This document shows positions 34,688 to 39,746 of a stretch of DNA of 39,746 nt, piece after piece (positions within the stretch are counted from its first letter, which is position 1; each line of letters begins with the position of its first letter). Source of the stretch: Profundibacterium mesophilum KAUST100406-0324. GTDB lineage: Bacteria > Pseudomonadota > Alphaproteobacteria > Rhodobacterales > Rhodobacteraceae. The notes under the pieces were generated by a model. The model worked only from the letters and a program-made list of their open reading frames with translations, ran no database searches and was not told where the DNA came from. A program made the translations under genes and the position numbers. Where the stretch lies: contig NZ_APKE01000002.1 of the NCBI RefSeq assembly GCF_009835145.1, forward strand, positions 1 to 39,746. Direction: 5' to 3'.

Positions 34688-36064
34688 ATGAAAGTCATCA
34701 TCTGCGGTGCGGGACAGGTCGGCTGGCAGATCGCCAAGCATCTCTCCGGGGAGCGTAACGACGTCACCGTCGTCGACAGCAACGCCGATCTGGTGCGCCG
34801 CGCCACAGACACGCTCGACGTGCAGGGCATCGCGGGATTTGCCAGCTATCCCGACGTTCTGGAGCGGGCAGGTGCGCGCGATGCCGAGATGATCATCGCC
34901 GCCACCCATAGCGACGAGGTCAACATGGTGACCTGCCAGGTCGCCCACTCGATCTTCGCGATCCGGCGCAAGATCGCGCGCCTGCGCAGTCAGAGCTATA
35001 CCACCGCCATCTATTCCGATCTCTATCGGCGCGAACACATGCCGATCGATGTCGTCATCTCGCCCGAGCGCGAAGTCGCGGATGCCGCCCTGCGCCGCCT
35101 TTCGGCGCCATCGGCCTTCGACACACAGAGTTTCATGGACAACCGGCTGCAGCTCCTGGGCATCTCGCTCGACGAGGATTGCGCGGTCCTGCACACCCCC
35201 CTCAAGCAGCTCACCGATCTTTTCTCGACGCTGCGCGCGATCGTCGCCGGCGTGCGGCGCAACGGCAACCTTTTCACCCCGGAGCCGAATGACCAGCTCT
35301 TCGCCGATGACGAGATCTACCTCCTGGCCCATGTCGACGACGTCAACCGGACCATGGAGATCTTCGGCAAGACGGTGCGCAAGCAGGAGCGCGTCGTCAT
35401 CATCGGCGGCGGCAATGTGGGCCTGGCAGTGGCGAAGGCGCTCGAGAGCCGGACCGAGCGTGTGCGCGCCAAGCTGATCGAGCGTCACCGGCCGACGGCG
35501 GAGGAGGCCGCCGACGCGCTCGAGCGGACCATTGTCCTGAACGGCGACGGGCTCAGCATCGACATCCTCAACGAGGCCAATATCGGCAGGGCCGACGCGG
35601 TTTTGTGCGTGACGGATGACGACAAGACGAACCTCCTGGCCGCGGTCCGAGCCAAGGTGGCGGGCAGCGCCATGTCGATCTGTCTCGTCAACGATCCCTC
35701 GCTGCAACCGCTGATGGGTCCGCTCGACATCGATGCCTATATCAACCCGAGGGCCACGACCGTCAGCTCGATCCTGCGTCATATCCGGCACGGGCGCGTT
35801 CGCGGGGTCTACTCGATCGGGGATGCCGAGGCCGAGGTGATCGAGGTGCAGGTGCTTTCGACCTCAATGATCGCGGGGCAGCTGATCCGCGACATCGACT
35901 TCCCCGAAGGGGCGCTCGTGGGCGCGGTGCAGAAGGGCGACGAGGTGCTCAAGCCGCGCGGCAGCATGCGGATCGAGGAGGGCGATGTGATCGTCATCTT
36001 CGCTCTGACGGATGACGTGCCGGAGGTCGAGCGCCTGTTCCAGGTTTCGATCGACTACTTCTGA
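34688..36064 (+). CDS. trkA: Trk potassium uptake regulatory protein TrkA
   Basis: TrkA is the cytosolic NAD(H)-binding ring that gates the TrkH potassium channel. The 458-residue protein has two RCK units. The first begins MKVIICGAGQVGWQIAKHLS with the GxGxxG dinucleotide motif. The second starts near residue 237 with RVVIIGGGNVGLAVAKALES. Each is followed by a TrkA-C domain. GADxMIAATHSDEVNM-like and RADAVLCVTDDDKTN stretches are typical. The gene is preceded by a 105-bp gap after the hydrolase gene and so may have its own promoter. Its TGA overlaps the trkH ATG by one base (TGATG at 36062-36066). Confidence 0.95.
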   Translation: MKVIICGAGQVGWQIAKHLSGERNDVTVVDSNADLVRRATDTLDVQGIAGFASYPDVLERAGARDAEMIIAATHSDEVNMVTCQVAHSIFAIRRKIARLRSQSYTTAIYSDLYRREHMPIDVVISPEREVADAALRRLSAPSAFDTQSFMDNRLQLLGISLDEDCAVLHTPLKQLTDLFSTLRAIVAGVRRNGNLFTPEPNDQLFADDEIYLLAHVDDVNRTMEIFGKTVRKQERVVIIGGGNVGLAVAKALESRTERVRAKLIERHRPTAEEAADALERTIVLNGDGLSIDILNEANIGRADAVLCVTDDDKTNLLAAVRAKVAGSAMSICLVNDPSLQPLMGPLDIDAYINPRATTVSSILRHIRHGRVRGVYSIGDAEAEVIEVQVLSTSMIAGQLIRDIDFPEGALVGAVQKGDEVLKPRGSMRIEEGDVIVIFALTDDVPEVERLFQVSIDYF

Positions 36065-37572
36065 TGCGCATCCCGATCGACAGGCTTCCCTTCTCGGTCC
36101 AGATGGGCGGCATCGGCGCCGTCGCGATGTTCGTGCCCGCCATCCATGCCTATACCGAGCGCGACCTGCAGATCGCGCGGACCTTCTTCTATTCCGGCAT
36201 CCTGTTCCTGACCTTCTTCGCGCTGCTCGGCGTGGCGCTCGGCACCCGGTCGGGACGACAGCAGGCGCGCGGCCACCTGATCGCCATGGTCCTCGCGCTG
36301 ACGGTCCTTCCGATCATGCTCGCCGTGCCGTTCCATCAATCCGTCGGCCATGTCCGGTTTCTCAACGCCTGGTTCGAGATGATCTCGAGCATAACCACCA
36401 CGGGCGCGACCCTTTATGACGGGATGGACCGGATTCCCGACACGCTGCACCTGTGGCGCGCCATCGTCGGTTGGCTCGGGGGGCTCCTCATCTGGGTGAG
36501 CGCCGTGGCGATCCTCGCGCCGCTCAACCTCGGCGGCTTCGAGGTGCTGTCCTCGCGCGAGGTCGGCGCCGGCAACAACGCCACGCAGATCACCCGCGTG
36601 GCGAACCCCTCCGAACGGCTCGCGCGGTTCACCCAGCAGCTCTTGCCGATCTATGTCGGGCTGACGCTCCTGCTCTGGGTGCTTCTGGTCGTCCTGGGGC
36701 AGCGGCCGCTCTATGCCGCCGCGACGGCCATGTCGACCCTGTCGACGAGCGGCATCACGATCGGGCCCGCGGGCCGCCCGCCCTGGACCGCCGAGCCCGC
36801 GATCTTCGTCTTTCTCTTCTTCGCGATCTCGCGCCTCACCTTCAGCCGCGATGGCGGCGATCCGGCCAACCAGAAGCTCAGCCGCGATCCGGAGGTCCAG
36901 ATGGGGCTCGTCTGCGTCGCGCTTCTGCCGACATTCCTCTTTCTGCGCCATTGGATGGGTGCCTATGATGTCAACGAGGTGGAGGATCTGGGTGCCGGGC
37001 TGAAGGCCCTGTGGGGGGCGACCTTCACTACCCTGTCATTCCTGACGACGACCGGGTTCCAGAGTACGGCTTGGGTGGATGCGCGCAGCTGGTCCGGCCT
37101 CGAGACGCCGGGCCTCGTGCTGGCCGGGCTCGCCCTCATCGGGGGGGGCGTTGCGACCACGGCCGGCGGGGTGAAGCTGCTGCGGATATACGCGCTCTAC
37201 AAGCATGGCCTGCGCGAGATGGACAAGCTCGTGCATCCCAACTCGGTGGGCGGGGCCGGAAGCGTCGCGCGGCGCATCAGGCGGCAGGGCGCCTTCGTCG
37301 CCTGGATCTTCTTCATGCTCTTCGCCCTGTCGGTCGCGCTCGTCATGGGGGCGCTCGCCCTGGCGGGGCTCGATTTCGAGAGCGCGACGGTCCTCACCAT
37401 CGCGGCGCTCTCGACGACCGGTCCTCTGGCGGAGGTCGTGGGCGAGGCGCCGATCCTCTATTCGGGGCTCAGCGACCCCGCCCGCATCATCCTGGCCGGC
37501 GCCATGGTGCTCGGCCGGCTGGAGACGCTTGCCCTGATCGCGCTTTTCAATCCTGCCTTCTGGCGGTCCTGA
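36064..37572 (+). CDS. trkH: Trk potassium uptake channel TrkH
   Basis: TrkH is the inner-membrane pore of the Trk potassium uptake system. The 502-residue protein is built of repeated M-P-M units with about ten to twelve hydrophobic segments. Pore-loop stretches with the conserved T-x-G include ISSITTTGATLYDGM, AMSTLSTSGITIGP, FTTLSFLTTTGFQSTAW and TIAALSTTGPLAEVVG. These correspond to the four selectivity loops. Other typical stretches are GWLGGLLIWVSAVAILAPL and GGGVATTAGGVKLLRIYALY. It is coupled to trkA, with hfq 150 bp downstream. Confidence 0.95.
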   Translation: MRIPIDRLPFSVQMGGIGAVAMFVPAIHAYTERDLQIARTFFYSGILFLTFFALLGVALGTRSGRQQARGHLIAMVLALTVLPIMLAVPFHQSVGHVRFLNAWFEMISSITTTGATLYDGMDRIPDTLHLWRAIVGWLGGLLIWVSAVAILAPLNLGGFEVLSSREVGAGNNATQITRVANPSERLARFTQQLLPIYVGLTLLLWVLLVVLGQRPLYAAATAMSTLSTSGITIGPAGRPPWTAEPAIFVFLFFAISRLTFSRDGGDPANQKLSRDPEVQMGLVCVALLPTFLFLRHWMGAYDVNEVEDLGAGLKALWGATFTTLSFLTTTGFQSTAWVDARSWSGLETPGLVLAGLALIGGGVATTAGGVKLLRIYALYKHGLREMDKLVHPNSVGGAGSVARRIRRQGAFVAWIFFMLFALSVALVMGALALAGLDFESATVLTIAALSTTGPLAEVVGEAPILYSGLSDPARIILAGAMVLGRLETLALIALFNPAFWRS

Positions 37573-37722
37573 TGCGCATTATCGGTCGCTCGAGTGTCGA
37601 AACTGGCAACAATATCGCTTTTTCGCACTGGAAACTCGTCCCTCCCACCCCCATACTCTTGCCGGGTAACGCAGACCGCGACGCATGCCGGTCTTGCCAA
37701 GAAAAAGAAGAGAGGGAGAGTT

Positions 37723-37965
37723 ATGGCCGGTGACAGACAGAATTTGCAGGACGCGTTTCTCAATCACGTGCGCAAGACCAAGGTTCCGGTTACCATCTTC
37801 CTCATCAATGGCGTGAAACTGCAGGGCGTGATCACCTGGTTCGACAATTTCTGTGTCCTTCTGCGCCGCGATGGCCAGAGCCAGCTTGTCTACAAGCACG
37901 CGATCTCCACCATCATGCCATCCCAGCCGATAAACCTCTACGATGGCGACGACGCCTCGTCATGA
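37723..37965 (+). CDS. hfq: RNA chaperone Hfq
   Basis: Hfq is a hexameric Sm-like protein that pairs small RNAs with mRNAs. The 80-residue protein starts [18 protein letters not shown]. Sm1 contains [20 protein letters not shown], and Sm2 has [19 protein letters not shown], with the conserved YKHAIST. Only a short acidic tail follows (DGDDASS), as in other alphaproteobacteria. The ATG at 37723 follows AGAGGGAGAG. It lies 17 bp before hflX in the conserved hfq-hflX pair. The 150-bp space after trkH may contain its own promoter. Confidence 0.97.
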   Translation: MAGDRQNLQDAFLNHVRKTKVPVTIFLINGVKLQGVITWFDNFCVLLRRDGQSQLVYKHAISTIMPSQPINLYDGDDASS

Positions 37966-37982
37966 CGCGGAAGCTTCACTGA

Positions 37983-39242
37983 ATGGGCATGACCCGAGCC
38001 TGGGTGTTGCATCCAGAGATCAAGTCGGATCGCGAGCGCCGTGATCCTGAGCCGGCCCTGGCCGAGGCAATGGCCCTCGGCGCGGCCTTGCCCGAGCTTG
38101 AGGTCGTCGGAGGCGAGGTCGTGCGCCTGCCGCGCGCGCATCCCGGCCTGCTCTTTGGAACCGGCAAGATCGCCGAGTTGAAGGAGCGTCTGTCGGAGGT
38201 CGAGATCGACCTCGTCCTGATCGACGGGTCCGTCTCCCCGGTGCAGCAGCGCAACCTGGAGAAGGAATGGAAGGTCAAGCTTCTCGACCGGACCGGCCTG
38301 ATCCTCGAGATCTTCTCCGACCGGGCCCGCACCCGCGAGGGTGTGCTGCAGGTGGAAATGGCGGCGCTGAGCTATCAGCGGACCCGCCTCGTGCGGGCCT
38401 GGACCCACCTCGAGCGTCAGCGCGGCGGGCTCGGCTTCGTCGGCGGGCCGGGCGAGACGCAGATCGAGGCGGATCGCCGGGCGATCGACGATCAGCTCAA
38501 CCGCCTGCGCAAGCAGCTTGCGAAGGTCGTCAAGACACGCGAGCTGCACCGCGCCGCGCGGGCCAAGGTGCCGTTCCCGATCGTCGCGCTCGTGGGATAT
38601 ACCAACGCGGGCAAGTCGACCCTGTTCAACCGGATGACGGGCGCCGAGGTGATGGCCGAGGACATGCTCTTCGCCACGCTCGATCCGACGATGCGCGCCG
38701 TCGACCTGAGCACGGGAAAACGGATCATCCTGTCCGACACGGTTGGGTTCATATCGGACCTGCCGACGCAGCTCGTCGCCGCGTTCCGGGCGACGCTCGA
38801 GGAGGTTCTCGCTGCCGATCTGATCGTGCATGTGCGCGACATCGCGCATGAGGAAACCGATGCGCAGGCCAGGGATGTCCGGTCGATCCTCACCGAGCTT
38901 GGCGTCGATCCCGAGGTGCCGCAGATCGAGGTCTGGAACAAGATCGACCTTCTGGAGCCGGCCGATCGCGAGGCATCGCTGACCTTGGCGGCCCGGACCG
39001 ACGGGGTTCTCGCGGTTTCGGCGCTCGATGGCAGCGGCGTGGATGCGCTGGCAAGCGAGATGACGGCCCTTCTCGACGATGTCAGAATGCACGAGGAGCT
39101 GGTCATCGCGCATGCCGACGGGCGCCGCCGGGCCTGGCTCTTCGAGCAGGGCGTGGTGACCGATGAGCGGCAGGGCGAGGACGATACCCGGTTGCAGGTT
39201 TCCTGGACCGCGCGACAGCAGGCCGCCTACAGGGCGCTCTGA
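37983..39242 (+). CDS. hflX: GTPase HflX
   Basis: HflX is a ribosome-associated GTPase that rescues or splits stalled ribosomes, especially under stress. The 419-residue protein has the N-terminal HflX domain (with HPGLLFGTGKIAEL and the glycine-rich GLGFVGGPGETQIEADRR near residues 149-166). The GTPase domain has Walker A GYTNAGKST at 205-213, then LFATLDPTMR, DTVGFISDLP and NKIDLL as the guanine-specificity motif. The ATG at 37983 gives MGMTRAWVLHPEIK. It is downstream of hfq in the conserved order, and convergent with the enoyl-CoA hydratase fragment with only 4 bp between the stop codons. Confidence 0.96.
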   Translation: MGMTRAWVLHPEIKSDRERRDPEPALAEAMALGAALPELEVVGGEVVRLPRAHPGLLFGTGKIAELKERLSEVEIDLVLIDGSVSPVQQRNLEKEWKVKLLDRTGLILEIFSDRARTREGVLQVEMAALSYQRTRLVRAWTHLERQRGGLGFVGGPGETQIEADRRAIDDQLNRLRKQLAKVVKTRELHRAARAKVPFPIVALVGYTNAGKSTLFNRMTGAEVMAEDMLFATLDPTMRAVDLSTGKRIILSDTVGFISDLPTQLVAAFRATLEEVLAADLIVHVRDIAHEETDAQARDVRSILTELGVDPEVPQIEVWNKIDLLEPADREASLTLAARTDGVLAVSALDGSGVDALASEMTALLDDVRMHEELVIAHADGRRRAWLFEQGVVTDERQGEDDTRLQVSWTARQQAAYRAL

Positions 39243-39246
39243 CAGA

Positions 39247-39662
39247 TCACTGATCCCATTGCGGGGGCGCTTTCGCCAGGAAAGCCTCGATCCCGGCTTC
39301 GGTCTGCGCATCGAGCATGTTGCGCGTCATCACGTCGCCGCAATGGGCGTAGGCCTGCGCCGTGCTCATCTCGCGCTGCTCGTGGAAGGCCCGCTTGCCG
39401 ATCGAGACCGCGATCCCGAACTTGGCGGCGATTTTCGCGGCGTAGTCATGGGTCTGCGCGGCAAGCTCCTTTGCCGGGACGGCGCGGTTGATGAGCCCGA
39501 TCTCCGCGGCGCGGGGGGCGGTGATGAACTCGCCGCCGACCAACATCTCGAAGGCTTGCTTGGCGGGAACGGCGCGGGTCAGGGCGACCATCGGCGTCGA
39601 GCAGAAAAGCCCGATATTCACGCCGTTCACACCGAATCTCGCATCCTCGGCCGCGACTGCGA
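39247..39662 (-). pseudogene. Enoyl-CoA hydratase/isomerase, 5' part lost to IS66
   Basis: The C-terminal half (about 138 residues) of a crotonase-family protein remains. It reads LAVAAEDARFGVNGVNIGLF, then CSTPMVALTRAVPAKQAFEM and AAEIGLINRAVPAKEL, and ends FLAKAPPQWDQ. These are typical of the crotonase fold downstream of the first oxyanion region. The N-terminal 120 or so residues, with CoA-binding and oxyanion-hole parts, are replaced by the IS66 end at 39663. No start codon lies before the break, so the gene is cut. A short internal ATG at 39630 would give only 127 residues. It is probably inactive. Confidence 0.85.
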
Positions 39663-39746
39663 GTAAGCGTTAGCTGAACAGCACCAGCGGTTCAGCTTGA
39701 CGGCTTGAAGTTCCACGGCAGCAGGTCGTCGAGGCGGCTTTGCGGG
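39663..39746 (-). mobile_element. IS66-family insertion sequence, terminal fragment (right edge)
   Basis: The element begins with GTAAGCG, the IS66-type tip, and continues to the right edge. Bases 39663-39740 are the exact reverse complement of 1-78. The host bases just before it (GACTGCGA, 39655-39662) differ from those at the left copy (79-86), so the two ends do not share one 8-bp target duplication. This means separate insertions, or rearrangement between copies. Confidence 0.85.
39692..39746 (-). CDS. IS66-family transposase, C-terminal fragment (right copy)
   Basis: The last codons of the transposase read PQSRLDDLLPWNFKPSS and then a TGA at 39694-39692. The gene body lies beyond the right edge. 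It is identical to the left copy over the shared length and adds Pro-Gln before it. Confidence 0.75.
   Translation of the reverse strand, partial: PQSRLDDLLPWNFKPSS

Overview
The window is about 39.7 kb of GC-rich alphaproteobacterial chromosome, most likely from the family Rhodobacteraceae (Rhodobacter/Roseobacter group). This rests on gene content and order: the chain dusB-ntrB-ntrC-ntrY-ntrX-(hydrolase)-trkA-trkH-hfq-hflX, a fused ispDF, NtrC without the GAFTGA loop, a divergent DUF6477/DUF6456 pair, and a MttB-like methyltransferase without pyrrolysine. No species can be named from the sequence alone. Both ends are the same 78 bp, in inverted orientation: the terminal part of an IS66-family element, including the last codons of its transposase. 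The window therefore looks like a segment lying between two IS66 copies, each of which has cut a host gene.

Layout, left to right. (1) 1-1939: IS66 end, then a decayed phosphonate-type ABC transporter on the minus strand. A probable phnD signal-peptide stub remains, phnC has an internal deletion with frameshift, one phnE is intact, and the second phnE is cut by the IS. (2) 2051-7309: a tightly packed minus-strand run, in transcription order EamA transporter, P-loop ATPase of unknown role, metA (with the acetyl-CoA-type Glu111), lipoprotein alpha/beta hydrolase, PPK2 and a TetR regulator. (3) 7363-10503: a FadL-type outer-membrane protein and guaA. (4) 10673-15514: a MttB-like methyltransferase, the DUF6477/DUF6456 pair, and a catalase with an Irr-box-like site upstream. 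(5) 15648-22005: a GAF/HisKA_2 sensor kinase, lipA, cytochrome c' with a diheme cytochrome c, hpt with a small membrane protein, a Coq10/RatA-type protein and a MmgE/PrpD protein. (6) 22159-26280: a Ser/Ala-rich protein of unknown function, a strong terminator, amtB, and the overlapping ispDF-pgpA-cinA operon. (7) 26478-37572: dusB-ntrB-ntrC, ntrY-ntrX, a hydrolase, and trkA-trkH. (8) 37723-39662: hfq, hflX and an enoyl-CoA hydratase cut by the second IS66.

Functionally this is mostly core genome. Nitrogen control (NtrBC, NtrYX, AmtB) and potassium uptake (TrkAH) sit with the RNA chaperone Hfq and the GTPase HflX. Isoprenoid, lipoate, methionine and GMP synthesis make up the rest. No tRNA, rRNA, CRISPR array or prophage was seen. 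I did not find a convincing new multi-gene system. The most unusual signals are the stepwise decay of the phosphonate transporter, the paired IS66 ends, the two NtrC-class regulators that both lack GAFTGA, and the orphan Ser/Ala-rich gene at 22159 with palindromes in its leader.
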